DNA from: an uncultured Bacteroides sp.
GTDB taxonomy: Bacteria; Bacteroidota; Bacteroidia; Bacteroidales; Bacteroidaceae
Assembly (NCBI GenBank): GCA_900556625.1
Contig: USPQ01000005.1
Location: 5,814 to 69,813 of the forward strand
Reading direction: 5' to 3'
DNA: 64,000 bases
Positions 1-9,470 of this stretch are shown here, one piece after another. The notes under the pieces are model-generated. The model had not been told where the DNA came from. It made no database searches and worked only from the letters and a program-made list of their open reading frames with translations. How positions within the stretch are numbered: the stretch's first letter is position 1; each line of letters begins with the position of its first letter. Both the position numbers and the translations under genes were made by a program.

Positions 1-489
1 AGCGGCACATACACTGTCAATGTTAAATGAGGAATTGATACCGACCTCCTGCAAGCAGAGGATATCCGCTTGCAGATTCTGCATTTGAGTAGCAATACCT
101 TTGCAGGAATACCCCATGTGTTCGTGGTTGAAAGCATCCACATTGTAAGTCGCTACGGTCAATATTCCGGGTGTATAGGTTCCCAGCTTGGCTATCGGCT
201 CCGAAGCCGGGCTGAAAAGAGGAAACTGAAGGACGCAACTTATATACCCCCAATTACCGAATAAAGCAATGAGAGAAAGGAAAACCCAACACCGCCAGCG
301 GATCGTCCAATAAATGGCAAAAGCCAGATTAGCCAATAAAAGTACAGGCAACCCCAGACCGATAAAAGGGATAAGTTTGAAACTCTCCGGTGCAGTGTTT
401 CCGGCAAAAGCACCCACTAGGGTAACACCTGCCAAAACACCTGTCAGCAGGATAGAAAAATAGTAGAACAGTCTATAAAAGGCTTTCAT
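1..489 (-). CDS. Endonuclease/exonuclease/phosphatase family protein, N-terminal part
   Basis: Partial gene that runs off the left edge; 163 codons are visible from an ATG at 489. The first about 95 residues hold three hydrophobic segments (begins MKAFYRLFYYFSILLTGVLA), so the protein is anchored in the inner membrane. Then comes the start of an EEP-fold domain: 'TVATYNVDAFN' is the first catalytic-strand motif (T-x-N-V) and 'DILCLQEVG' carries the metal-binding Glu of the LQE motif. The family cleaves phosphodiester bonds in nucleic acids or lipid phosphates; the substrate cannot be told from this part. It lies 54 nt after the hybrid kinase on the same strand and could be read through from it. 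Family call is firm, function is not. Confidence 0.85.
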   Translation of the reverse strand, partial: MKAFYRLFYYFSILLTGVLAGVTLVGAFAGNTAPESFKLIPFIGLGLPVLLLANLAFAIYWTIRWRCWVFLSLIALFGNWGYISCVLQFPLFSPASEPIAKLGTYTPGILTVATYNVDAFNHEHMGYSCKGIATQMQNLQADILCLQEVGINSSFNIDSVCAA

Positions 490-543
490 AATAATCTTAA
501 TAATCTTACTTTATCCTCACATAATATTCTGATTCGGGCACAG

Positions 544-3210
544 TCATTCCGTCGTCAGCCACTTATTGATTACCTCTTTCAGTTTCGACTGAGCTATCGG
601 TTTCGCTATGAAGTCATTGCAACCCGCTTCCATCGCGGCTTTCACATCATGCTCATAGGCAAAAGCACTCTGAGCGATAATAGGGACCGTAGCAGACAGT
701 TCGCGAATAATCTTGGTAGCCTCCAGTCCATCCAGATTCGGCATTTTGATATCCATCAAGACCAGATCCGGCTTCACCTCATCGTACAAGAGAACCGCTT
801 CCATACCATCGTTAGCACGGACGAGACGATACTGCTTGCCTAGAATAGCGTTCAGTAAATCATAGTTACTGTCCGTATCTTCGGCAATCAGGATACAGAC
901 CTGTTTCGTCATATGTATCTTTTCCTTTCCCGTTCCTTCATTCGCGGATATGCCGTTTCCACTCTGCGGCACCTCCTCTTTGTAGAGCACTGTCTTCATC
1001 TCCGAATCGACCTCTTTGGGCGTTTCCTGTGTGCTGTACGGCAAAGTAAACGTAAACGTTGTGCCCACGCCCACTATTGAACTGACGGAAATCTGTCCGC
1101 CGAGCCGTTCCACGATAGACTTGCAGATAGACAATCCCAGTCCCGTCCCTTGAGCATGATTATTCAATTTGGCAAAACGCTCGAACACACGTCCCACCTT
1201 TTCCGGTTCGATTCCCGTGCCCGTATCCGTTACATGAAATACGATCTGACCATCCACCAACTCATAACCGTACTTGATACTACCTTCCTTCGTAAACTTT
1301 ACCGCATTCCCGATCAGGTTCGAAATCACCTGGAACACACGGTTCTTGTCCGTCTCTATCCGCAGGCTTTCGTCCGAAGGCTCATAGACAAGTTGCACAC
1401 CCTCCGGTGTGCGGAATATATGCGCATCATGTATCTCCTGACACAAATTATGCAGACTCGTAAGTCCAAATGAAAACTCAATCGTTCCCGACTCAATCTT
1501 CGAAAGATCGAGAATCTCGTTAATCAGTTGCAACAGACGCTCGTTGTTGGCTTCCACAATCTGATAATACGTTTTCCGTTCTTCCGCGTCATCACTTTCA
1601 GTTATCAGATGCGAAAAACCGACAATCGCGTTCAGCGGTGTGCGGATCTCATGACTCATATTGGCGAGGAAAGCCGATTTCAGATTGTCGGACATCTCCG
1701 CTTTCTCCTTCGACAACTGGAGTTCCCGCTTTATCATCTCCAGCTCCGTGATATCCCACTCAATGCTGACGATGATAGGAGAGGACAACTCGTCACCATC
1801 CACCTTAATCTTCCGTTTGTCAAGAATAATCAGATTTCCGTTCCTGTCCTTTCCCTCAGCGATCCAATGCAGTCCTTTTCCGGTAGCAGCTACCTCAATA
1901 TCCTCCTGCCTCTTCTTTTCCGCTACAATCGGCGGATAGAAGTCATAGTCATTCTTACCCACCGGATTATCACTGAAATGATCGCGGTTGTACGATTCCC
2001 GGTTTCGATATACATATTTGAAATCATTGTTAATCTCTTTCACCACAATCCCTGCGGGGAGATTATTGATCGTCGTATCCATAATCCGGTTGAGCCGTTT
2101 GATCTGCGCCTCATACCTCATTCTTTCCGAAATGTCATGAGCGAACGACCAGAAACTCTCTTCACCGGAATCACTGATAACGTTGTACATCGTACATTCG
2201 TAAGCCAGAATATCCTTATGAATTCTGGAGGGATGATGCGCGATAAACGTATTGCTGCCGTTCTGCACCGCATTCCTGCACCGTTTCTGCCAAGCCTCTT
2301 CGGTCGGCATATCTGCAACGATATTATAGATTTTCAGCCGGCTGATGTCCGTATTATCCACCAGACCGTGATTGTACAGAAAACGTCGGTTGGCAAAGAT
2401 CACCGTGCCGTCGGGTTTGGCGGCAAAGATACTCTCTTTCGCATTATTAATGGCATGAGTCAGTGTATTGATATCATTCCTCCGGTGTTGGAGAACAGTG
2501 ATATTCTGGATATACCCTTCTATATTGCAACTGCCGTCGGGCAATTCCTCCCGCAGATAAGTCTGGATACGCACATAGAAAATATCCCCGTCCAGCTGGA
2601 TCCGGTAACTGATACTTTCCTGATTGAATTCCGACACATTCTTTTCGCACCAATTCTCGAAAGCCGGGTGATCCTCCTCCATTATTAACTGCTTGTACAT
2701 ATCGAAAGAGATATGCTGCACATCCTCCTTGCACAATACTCCCGTGTATCCTGTATAATGGAACACATTCTCCGTCGTATTATACGTCCAATGTCCGATT
2801 TGCGCCACCTTCTGAATCTCGCGCAACGTGCGGTTTGCCTGCTCCAACTGGCGTTTCACGTTACTTCTTTGCGTGATATCCCGATATTGGCAAAGCACCA
2901 TGTCGTTATACGGATACATGAGACACTTGAAATAGAATGTCTCATCCTTCAGCTCCAGCTTGAAGTTTTTGCTGACACTCCGCTGTTCCCCGATCACCGT
3001 CTCGAACACCGGCATTACCTTATCCCTTGTCCGCTCTGGCAAAAGTTCGAAGATATCCTTCCCTAAAAGAACTTCTTCCTGCAGAAACCATAAATCGCAA
3101 TGAGAATCGATATCCACGCAGATACCATTCCTGTCTATCAGCAACATTGTGTCTGCCGTCAGTTCTAGAATTCTTTGTGCATTGTTTGCATTGTGTAATG
3201 TTCTGTCCAT
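544..3210 (-). CDS. PAS-domain hybrid sensor histidine kinase/response regulator
   Basis: 888 residues. Three PAS-like sensor regions cover about 10-115, 135-245 and 250-365, and a fourth about 370-490, each ending in a typical 'DIT/DIS' PAS end motif. HisKA follows with phospho-acceptor His520 in FLANMSHEIRTPLNA. The HATPase_c domain (about 620-725) has N-box Asn635 and glycine motifs DTGTGIE and GTGLGLSI. A C-terminal receiver (about 770-885) has phospho-acceptor Asp820 (LVLMDIKMP) and Lys870. There are no membrane segments and no HTH, so this is a cytoplasmic phosphorelay kinase and not a Bacteroides one-protein HTCS. It must pass phosphate on to an unlinked regulator or be read out through its own receiver. 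It lies 44 nt after the last polysaccharide gene, so co-transcription and control of that locus are possible (inference). Confidence 0.93.
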   Translation of the reverse strand: MDRTLHNANNAQRILELTADTMLLIDRNGICVDIDSHCDLWFLQEEVLLGKDIFELLPERTRDKVMPVFETVIGEQRSVSKNFKLELKDETFYFKCLMYPYNDMVLCQYRDITQRSNVKRQLEQANRTLREIQKVAQIGHWTYNTTENVFHYTGYTGVLCKEDVQHISFDMYKQLIMEEDHPAFENWCEKNVSEFNQESISYRIQLDGDIFYVRIQTYLREELPDGSCNIEGYIQNITVLQHRRNDINTLTHAINNAKESIFAAKPDGTVIFANRRFLYNHGLVDNTDISRLKIYNIVADMPTEEAWQKRCRNAVQNGSNTFIAHHPSRIHKDILAYECTMYNVISDSGEESFWSFAHDISERMRYEAQIKRLNRIMDTTINNLPAGIVVKEINNDFKYVYRNRESYNRDHFSDNPVGKNDYDFYPPIVAEKKRQEDIEVAATGKGLHWIAEGKDRNGNLIILDKRKIKVDGDELSSPIIVSIEWDITELEMIKRELQLSKEKAEMSDNLKSAFLANMSHEIRTPLNAIVGFSHLITESDDAEERKTYYQIVEANNERLLQLINEILDLSKIESGTIEFSFGLTSLHNLCQEIHDAHIFRTPEGVQLVYEPSDESLRIETDKNRVFQVISNLIGNAVKFTKEGSIKYGYELVDGQIVFHVTDTGTGIEPEKVGRVFERFAKLNNHAQGTGLGLSICKSIVERLGGQISVSSIVGVGTTFTFTLPYSTQETPKEVDSEMKTVLYKEEVPQSGNGISANEGTGKEKIHMTKQVCILIAEDTDSNYDLLNAILGKQYRLVRANDGMEAVLLYDEVKPDLVLMDIKMPNLDGLEATKIIRELSATVPIIAQSAFAYEHDVKAAMEAGCNDFIAKPIAQSKLKEVINKWLTTE

Positions 3211-3254
3211 GTATGATTTTTTTATAAGATAACAAAAGATATCTCAAATTGTTT

Positions 3255-4472
3255 TTACTTCTCCGATCGTTTCGCTTTTTCCCACGCTCCGTTTCCTTTT
3301 TTCTTCTTCAGATAACGGATCCCTTTCAACACATTGATATTCATAAAAAGAAAATAATAAGGGATGAAGAGTATCTTGTTCTTAATCTGCCTGGCAGACA
3401 GATAATAGCCCCAATATCCCAACCCGTAGAAGAGGAGCTGCATCCCAAGCAGCACCCCGTAGAATACCGTCGGACCGCCCGACAGCAGAATCGCCACGTT
3501 CAGCGGCAGGAGTGCGAACAGCAGGAACGGAGTGACCGACCACCTCAACACCCGGTGCGACGTATATTGAAAGCTGAGCACCCCGTAGCGGAACGGGTTC
3601 AGCAATGGGCGCAGCCGCCAGATAGACTGCAATCCTCCCGCAGCGATGCGCACCTTTCTTTTTTCCTCCTCCCTCATATCCGCCGAACCGCTTTCGATGG
3701 CGTAGGCATTGGTGCGGTAAGCAATCGTGTACCCCTTCATCGTGATGCGCAGCGATAGGATGAAGTCGTCGAGCAATGTGTCCGGTTCCATCGCCTCGAA
3801 CAGTTCGCGGCGTACGGCAAACAGTTCACCCGCAGCCCCCACCGCCGAATATAGCCGTGCGTCCAACGCTTTCAGCGTCGACTCATACTTCCAGTAAATC
3901 CCTTCGCCACCGGCGGCAGCCCCGTCCTTCGTCTGCACGGCAATCCGTTTCTCTCCCGCCACGCATCCCACTTTCGGATCCTGAAAAGCGAGTACAATCT
4001 CCCGTATCGCTTCCCGGTTCACCATCGTATTGGCGTCCGTGAAGACAACGAGCGGTGTGTCTACAAGCGTCATTCCGCGCGTCATCGCAGCCGTCTTGCC
4101 TTGCCGGAGCGGTTGGAAATGCACCGTCGCCTTTCCCTGCCAGCGTGTCTGCAGGCGTTCGTTCGTCCCGTCATTGCTGCCGTCCGTCACCCAGACAATG
4201 TGCAGCTTATCCGCAGGATAGTCCAGTTCAAGGCAGTTCTCCATCTTCTCGTCCACCACCTCCTCTTCGTTGAAAGCCGTGATAAACAGCGTCACCTCCG
4301 GCAGTTCCCCCTCCGTTGCCGGGAGCGGGTGTCTCACCGGTTTCACGAAAAACTCTTTCAGCTTGACAAGGATGTAAAGCAGGATTCCGTAGCCCAGATA
4401 CGTGTAGAACACAACGAACAGGGCAAACCAGAAAAGAATTTCGAGACAAAGAGCAGGTGTGTCGTCGTTCAT
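3255..4472 (-). CDS. Family 2 glycosyltransferase, membrane-bound
   Basis: 405 residues. An N-terminal membrane segment (about 10-35) precedes a GT-A domain (about 50-280): nucleotide-binding start LFITAFNEEEVVDEKM, DxD-like 'FTDAN', acceptor motif 'LLDDF' and a 'RKVRIAAGG' segment in the place of the QxxRW motif. Three or four hydrophobic segments follow (about 305-385) and a basic tail. This is the layout of processive or polyprenyl-linked GT2 enzymes that build polysaccharide on the cytoplasmic face of the inner membrane. It is the last gene of the downstream half of the polysaccharide operon, 9 nt after the sulfatase-fold gene. Sugar donor and acceptor cannot be read from sequence. Confidence 0.88.
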   Translation of the reverse strand: MNDDTPALCLEILFWFALFVVFYTYLGYGILLYILVKLKEFFVKPVRHPLPATEGELPEVTLFITAFNEEEVVDEKMENCLELDYPADKLHIVWVTDGSNDGTNERLQTRWQGKATVHFQPLRQGKTAAMTRGMTLVDTPLVVFTDANTMVNREAIREIVLAFQDPKVGCVAGEKRIAVQTKDGAAAGGEGIYWKYESTLKALDARLYSAVGAAGELFAVRRELFEAMEPDTLLDDFILSLRITMKGYTIAYRTNAYAIESGSADMREEEKRKVRIAAGGLQSIWRLRPLLNPFRYGVLSFQYTSHRVLRWSVTPFLLFALLPLNVAILLSGGPTVFYGVLLGMQLLFYGLGYWGYYLSARQIKNKILFIPYYFLFMNINVLKGIRYLKKKKGNGAWEKAKRSEK

Positions 4473-4481
4473 AGTTATGCG

Positions 4482-6191
4482 TTATTTTATTTTAAAATAG
4501 TCACTATCCAATATAATATCAGAGATCTCCTCCCTATGCAGGACCCTCAGTTTTTCTCTTTCGCTATCCATCACCGAGTCGGGACGAAGCAGGCTGTTGC
4601 CTACACCCCTCCATTGCGAGTCAATGCCCGCCAAATCCAGAATCGTGGGAAACAGGTCGGCTTGTGAGATAGCCAGATCGCTTCTTTGGTTGATTTTCTG
4701 CGGAGCGTTCACAATATACAACGGAATTTTTGAATAAGCACTATCTTCCTCCTTCAATTTTAGCCAGTCGTTGGAAATTGAATGGTCGCTGGCAATTATA
4801 ATCAGCGAATTGTCATAGAGATGGTTTGCCTTCAAGAAATCAATATACTTGCCCAGATACTTATCCATATAATGTATATCAGACAAATACACTTTCAATT
4901 CATCGGAGTACGATTCCGGAAAAGGAATGGCATATTCCTCGAACATCTTCTTGTAAGGCGAGTGCGTAGACGAAGTGAGGATCATCGAGAAGAAAGGCTG
5001 CTTGCCCGTTTTGTCGATGCTTGCCGCATACTCGAAGAGCAGCTTGTCATTCAGCCAACTGTCATCACATTCCTTCAGCGCATATTCCTTTCTCGAATAG
5101 AGTCTGTCAAATCCATACCGTATACATATCCCGTCCTGCCTCCACATTTTCGACGACGTAGGAATCACCATCCGGCACTCTGTTTCCGGATTCTTTCTTT
5201 TCAGTAATTTGGGGATAGACTCAAACGTATTATCAAAATAATCATAAACAGTCACCCCTCTCTTTTTGGGTAAGAGTCCGTTCAAATAGGTGAACTGCCC
5301 GTCACTGGATTCGCCCAGCTGGATCAGTGAGGTCATATTCTTATTGTAATACGCCCCCTCTCTCGCCAGTCTGTTGAGGGTAGGGGTGATCTCCACACCG
5401 CCTATGCTCATGCTTGTGGGAAATGCCAGAAACGACTCCACCAGGATGAAGATGATATTTTTCTTCGGTTGTCCGGTGCAGTATCCGGCTGCATTAAAAA
5501 GAGGCTCGAGTCTGGCAAAGTCTTTCGGATCATAATCCTGCTTGTTGTTGGAGATAAACTGCATAGCGGTTCCATACAGAATGCCGAACTTGAAGATACA
5601 CTCTGTCGGGCTGTTCTTGAATGGGTGTATATACTTATATTTCAATGACGACCAATGTATAGTGGCAATACTCACCAGCACCCCGATGATGAGGACGGCA
5701 GTTCCCAGTATGCAGGCGGAGACGATTCTCCGTACCTTGTCTGCAATGCCGTAGTAGCCGACATGATAAGCCTTGTAAAACAATATGCCCGCTACGGTCG
5801 TTATCACTATCGTAATGTCGCTCCACCTGAACATAGACAGCACGCTGGCAGAAATCCCTCCCAGATTATTGACCTCGCCATACAATACAGGTGGCATATA
5901 CGTATAGAAGAATCTGCTGTACAGCACGTTGACAATAGTAAGAAGCGTGATGAGGGCATAGGGAATAAAGAAAAGATATGTCTTCTTTTTGATCAGGAAA
6001 AGTGGGAGGAAGAAAAACAGGCATACGTCGGCAAGCGTATGGAAAATATTCTCCACGTATGAGAACGTGGTAAGGGAATACTTGTCCATAAGAACCGTGT
6101 AGTGCATATATTGAAGATTGATATAGCACAACAGCATCAGCAGCATGGGGAATGCCAGTTGCCTCAATAAAGTTCCGGTTTTCTTGTTCAT
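4482..6191 (-). CDS. LtaS-like sulfatase-fold transferase/hydrolase
   Basis: 569 residues. Five hydrophobic segments fill about 10-180; an extracytoplasmic alkaline-phosphatase-superfamily domain covers about 245-550. Visible motifs: metal-site 'FILVESF', nucleophile region 'GESSDGQFTYLNG' (a Ser where LtaS and phosphoethanolamine transferases have Thr), 'STHSPY' and the metal-binding 'IIASDHS'. LtaS and its relatives move glycerol-phosphate or phosphoethanolamine from a phospholipid to a glycan. Sitting among glycosyltransferases it probably decorates the exported polysaccharide or lipid A with a phospho-alcohol (inference). It could also be a hydrolase. Gaps of 24 and 9 nt to its neighbours indicate an operon. 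Confidence 0.82.
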   Translation of the reverse strand: MNKKTGTLLRQLAFPMLLMLLCYINLQYMHYTVLMDKYSLTTFSYVENIFHTLADVCLFFFLPLFLIKKKTYLFFIPYALITLLTIVNVLYSRFFYTYMPPVLYGEVNNLGGISASVLSMFRWSDITIVITTVAGILFYKAYHVGYYGIADKVRRIVSACILGTAVLIIGVLVSIATIHWSSLKYKYIHPFKNSPTECIFKFGILYGTAMQFISNNKQDYDPKDFARLEPLFNAAGYCTGQPKKNIIFILVESFLAFPTSMSIGGVEITPTLNRLAREGAYYNKNMTSLIQLGESSDGQFTYLNGLLPKKRGVTVYDYFDNTFESIPKLLKRKNPETECRMVIPTSSKMWRQDGICIRYGFDRLYSRKEYALKECDDSWLNDKLLFEYAASIDKTGKQPFFSMILTSSTHSPYKKMFEEYAIPFPESYSDELKVYLSDIHYMDKYLGKYIDFLKANHLYDNSLIIIASDHSISNDWLKLKEEDSAYSKIPLYIVNAPQKINQRSDLAISQADLFPTILDLAGIDSQWRGVGNSLLRPDSVMDSEREKLRVLHREEISDIILDSDYFKIK

Positions 6192-6215
6192 ATTATATAC
6201 CCCATACAGGCTTCT

Positions 6216-7106
6216 TTAATTAATACGTGCTTTCAGTTCCTCTTTCTTCTTCTTCTTTTTCACGAGATTGCTCTCCTCATCCTTATATTCCTTCTTCTTG
6301 GTGAACAGTCCTCCGAGCCCCCTCAGCCCGTTGGCCACACGAACCTTGAAACTGTTGAACAGCGATCCGTCGGCTCCCACCGTGCCATACCCCGTGACGG
6401 CACGCGCGCGGTGTTTTCTCACAAAAGCGATTTTCCCGAACTGTTTCAGTTGCAGTGCCAGATACCCGTCCTCGCCCCGGATGATGTCCGTGCGGATGCC
6501 CGTTTTCCGTGCCAAATCCGTGCGGTAAGCGAACACCAGCCCCCGCACACTCAGCTCCGGACGCTTGAACGATTGCAGCCACAGATGCAGGTCGCGGGTA
6601 GCCTCATACAGCTTCAGTCCCCACCGGGAATGCTCCTCGTCCGGAATATAGCTCCATAGCGAGCTTACCCCGACAACGCCCGGACGCTCCAGCGCATCCA
6701 CCATCGTCTCCACATACTTGGGCGGGTACATCGTGTCCGAATCAATGTTGATGTGATACTTCCCCCGTGCGTGGTTCAGCCCGCAAAGGCGGGCAAAACC
6801 GCAACTATGCTGCGTCTCCGTATAATAAGGTACGCCGCACGCCTGAAAAATATCCGCCGTGCGGTCCTTCGATTCATTATCCACCCCGATGATCTCTACG
6901 GGATACTTGCACTGCATCTCGCTCAGCGACCACAGACAAGCCAGCAGATGTTTTTCCTCGTTGTAGCCTATCAGCGAGACGGTAACCACCGGATTCTCGC
7001 TCTGAAGCCCGGCGATCTTCTGCCGCACTTCCTCCACCACCGCTTGGGGAGCTTCCGCAAACGGTCTCTCGTACACCTGCAAATATTTCTTATACCAAAC
7101 TCCCAT
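6216..7106 (-). CDS. Family 2 glycosyltransferase
   Basis: 296 residues without membrane segments. GT-A fold with the opening motif VSLIGYNEEKHLLACLWSL (about 43-61), a 'GVDNES' strand, and the metal-binding DxD in 'NIDSDTMYPPKYVE' near residue 120. A later 'IIRGEDGYLALQL' gives the acidic catalytic-base region. The C-terminus is very lysine-rich (KKKKKKEELKARIN), which may help it attach to the membrane. It is a soluble or peripheral sugar transferase of the polysaccharide operon, 39 nt after the preceding glycosyltransferase gene. The donor sugar is unknown. Confidence 0.88.
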   Translation of the reverse strand: MGVWYKKYLQVYERPFAEAPQAVVEEVRQKIAGLQSENPVVTVSLIGYNEEKHLLACLWSLSEMQCKYPVEIIGVDNESKDRTADIFQACGVPYYTETQHSCGFARLCGLNHARGKYHINIDSDTMYPPKYVETMVDALERPGVVGVSSLWSYIPDEEHSRWGLKLYEATRDLHLWLQSFKRPELSVRGLVFAYRTDLARKTGIRTDIIRGEDGYLALQLKQFGKIAFVRKHRARAVTGYGTVGADGSLFNSFKVRVANGLRGLGGLFTKKKEYKDEESNLVKKKKKKEELKARIN

Positions 7107-7145
7107 AACTCACTTCCTGATTTATTTATCGTACCGCTTATCTGT

Positions 7146-8300
7146 TTATTTTTCCAAAGCCTCCTCGAACAACTCTTTCCATTGCTCCGCGATATGCTCA
7201 ATCCTGAAACGTTCCACATCCACCCGTGCCTGCCGTCCCATCTTCCTGCGCAGGTCCTCATGCTCAATCAGATAACAGATCTTCTCCGCCAATCCCTCGA
7301 TGTCACCGTTCTCCACCAGCAACCCGTCGCGGCCGTCTGCGATAATGTCTCTCGGTCCGCACGGGCACGTGAACGAAACGGGGGGCACCCCGCACGCCAT
7401 AGCCTCGATGATGACCATTCCGAACCCCTCATAGCGCGAGGACAGGACAAAGACAGAACTCTCACAATACTTATCCACGATATTCTGCACCGTGTGTTTG
7501 AGCAGGCAACTCGAAGCCACCCCTTCCTCATCCACCTGCCGTTGGAGTTGCTCGCGCATACCGTCCCCGTAGATCGACAGCGTCCAGTCCGGATGTTTCC
7601 GGCTGACGATGCGCCAGGCACTCACGAGGCGGTCGAATCCTTTCTGCGGCATATACCTTCCTACGGCAATCACCTGTTTTTGCGTGCCGTCCGACTGTTG
7701 GTCGGGGAGGAAAGGAAGCGGGTTGTGAATCACCTTCACGTTGTCCAGTTCCGTCCATTCGGCTGCGTCCTCGTTGCTCAGCACGACGAAATAGCGCACT
7801 TTCCGCAGTTGCCGGATCAGTTGCCGCATCCAATACTGCTTCACCATCCGCTGCACGAATCCGGGAAGGCGGTTGTCGGTGAACTCGCGGTAGTTGGACT
7901 TGTTGAAATGGATTTCTCCCAGCTTGACACTGCCGTCCTTCATTTCGCAGATGAAGTTGATCTCACGCCGCAGCAGAGACACCGTGATATCCGGACGGAT
8001 TTCGCAAAGGCACTCGTTCAGCCGCTTCTTGTAAAGCCGCTGTTTCTTCGAATATCCCGAAATACGTTTCAGCAATGAACGCCCGTACATTTCGTCGTAA
8101 TTGATACTGAGTTGATGAAGCGTGATGGACGGATGCAGCGGATAGTAAGGCTCTTTCCCTTTTCCGTCCGTCAGGATAATATGTATGTCATAGCCGAAAT
8201 GCTCTGCAAAGTAATTCGCTTTCAGAGTCAGTGCCCGTTCCATACCGCTGGGATAATAAAGCGAAGGAATGCAGTAGGCTATTCTTAATTGTTTATTCAT
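7146..8300 (-). CDS. Family 4 glycosyltransferase
   Basis: 384 residues, GT-B fold with two Rossmann domains. The N-terminal half has an acceptor-side start (IAYCIPSLYYPSGMERAL); the C-terminal half has the donor-binding 'AVGRYMPQKGFDRLV' and the EX7E element 'EGFGMVIIEAMACGVP', followed by 'GPRDIIADGRDGLLVENGD', typical of galactosyl/N-acetylgalactosaminyl transferases of capsule clusters. It is a retaining transferase acting on the cytoplasmic face of the inner membrane. Its start overlaps the end of the upstream glycosyltransferase gene by 8 nt, so the two are translationally coupled. Confidence 0.92.
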   Translation of the reverse strand: MNKQLRIAYCIPSLYYPSGMERALTLKANYFAEHFGYDIHIILTDGKGKEPYYPLHPSITLHQLSINYDEMYGRSLLKRISGYSKKQRLYKKRLNECLCEIRPDITVSLLRREINFICEMKDGSVKLGEIHFNKSNYREFTDNRLPGFVQRMVKQYWMRQLIRQLRKVRYFVVLSNEDAAEWTELDNVKVIHNPLPFLPDQQSDGTQKQVIAVGRYMPQKGFDRLVSAWRIVSRKHPDWTLSIYGDGMREQLQRQVDEEGVASSCLLKHTVQNIVDKYCESSVFVLSSRYEGFGMVIIEAMACGVPPVSFTCPCGPRDIIADGRDGLLVENGDIEGLAEKICYLIEHEDLRRKMGRQARVDVERFRIEHIAEQWKELFEEALEK

Positions 8301-9429
8301 CAGTTGTTTTTTTAAGTCCTACCTCCTCAATCACCTTTTGCATCTGTGCTTTCCATGACAGCGGGCGGACCGACTCCCGGATCTCAACCGGCGAAGCCTT
8401 CAACGACCGTTGAAACGCAATCAGCTTCGGGACGTCCACCGCCGACTCGTCCGCAGGCACCTTCCACACATACGGCATAGCGTCAAAATCCGCATCCGTC
8501 TCCGAGTAAGTGAAGGCAAACCCGCGTGCCGCGTACTCCCGGTTTTTCAGTGTCTTGATTTCCGTGATACCGCTCCGGTGGCGTCCCAGACTGCCGATGG
8601 CAAAGTCCGCGCGTTCAAACTGCTCATCGAGTTCCTCTCCGTGCAGGGGTCCGTGCAGAATCACGTACTCCTCCAGATGATGGTCGCGTATCACGGGAAG
8701 AATCTCCTCCCGTTCCCGTTCGCCCGACAGCGGACCTACGATATGGAAATAAACCTTATATTCCGGATTCGTCCGGTAATACTCCGCGAGGCCCCGTACC
8801 AGGCGGTCGAACCCGTGCCAATAGTGCACCTCCGCCACACCGATCAGGTGCAGCTCGTGCGAAGTGTCGTTCTGTCCGCTCCGCATCGGGGTAGCGTCGA
8901 AATCGATCCCGTTGGAAATCCGGATCGTCCTGCCTCCGAAAATCGTTTCCGCGTTGGAGAAAGTCACGATGCCGTCCAGCAGCTTTGCCATCCGGTGGCG
9001 GAAACAGCGGTCCACAGCGAGCGAAGCCCTCATAGACCATGAGATGTACTCCTGATCGTAAGGATATGTCGGTATCTCCACCGCCACTTTCGCCCCCGTC
9101 TTTTTCAGGCGTTCCACCAGCCGCAGCGTGAAAGGGTTGGCGTTGTGATAGGAACGGATGTACACAAAGTCGATCTTCTCCCGCTGCGCATACTTCACGA
9201 TAGGCGAGTAGTAGACACGTTTCAGCAACTTCGCCATCGTCCCTTTGCCGAAATCGGCCATCACCTCGTCGCCGATCATCAGCCTCCGGTTGCCGAAGGG
9301 CGTGGTGTCGTAGTAACACAAGCGAACATCCGCGCCGCACTTCTTGAGGGCCTTTACTTGGTAATGTATCTTCTTGCTGATTCCGTTTGCTTTGTCGAAA
9401 CCGTGAAATATCAGAAATAAGGTTTTCAT
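8293..9429 (-). CDS. GT-B glycosyltransferase, divergent family 4-like
   Basis: 378 residues beginning MKTLFLIFHGFDKANGISKK, a typical GT4 N-terminal strand and glycine loop. The C-terminal donor domain shows 'LIGVAEVHYWHGFDRLV' and 'HGPLHGEELDEQFERADFAI', but the usual EX7E element is replaced by 'GITEIKTLKNREYAARG', as in poorly characterised Bacteroidetes capsule transferases. The fold and role as a polysaccharide glycosyltransferase are well supported; the exact CAZy family is less certain. It lies 41 nt after the flippase gene and overlaps the next gene by 8 nt. Confidence 0.82.
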   Translation of the reverse strand: MKTLFLIFHGFDKANGISKKIHYQVKALKKCGADVRLCYYDTTPFGNRRLMIGDEVMADFGKGTMAKLLKRVYYSPIVKYAQREKIDFVYIRSYHNANPFTLRLVERLKKTGAKVAVEIPTYPYDQEYISWSMRASLAVDRCFRHRMAKLLDGIVTFSNAETIFGGRTIRISNGIDFDATPMRSGQNDTSHELHLIGVAEVHYWHGFDRLVRGLAEYYRTNPEYKVYFHIVGPLSGEREREEILPVIRDHHLEEYVILHGPLHGEELDEQFERADFAIGSLGRHRSGITEIKTLKNREYAARGFAFTYSETDADFDAMPYVWKVPADESAVDVPKLIAFQRSLKASPVEIRESVRPLSWKAQMQKVIEEVGLKKTTDE

Positions 9430-9470
9430 GCGTGCTCTTTGTCTTGATGTATGTTGTCTATTCCGTTCAT

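Noticed and set aside
1528..2688. Long open frame (386 codons, + strand) opposite the histidine kinase
   Set aside because: It lies wholly antisense to a gene with intact PAS, HisKA and ATPase motifs; composition is a mirror of that gene and no family is recognisable.
6753..8078. 441-codon open frame (+ strand) across two glycosyltransferase genes
   Set aside because: Antisense to two genes with clear GT-A and GT-B motifs and crosses their boundary; no motif of its own.
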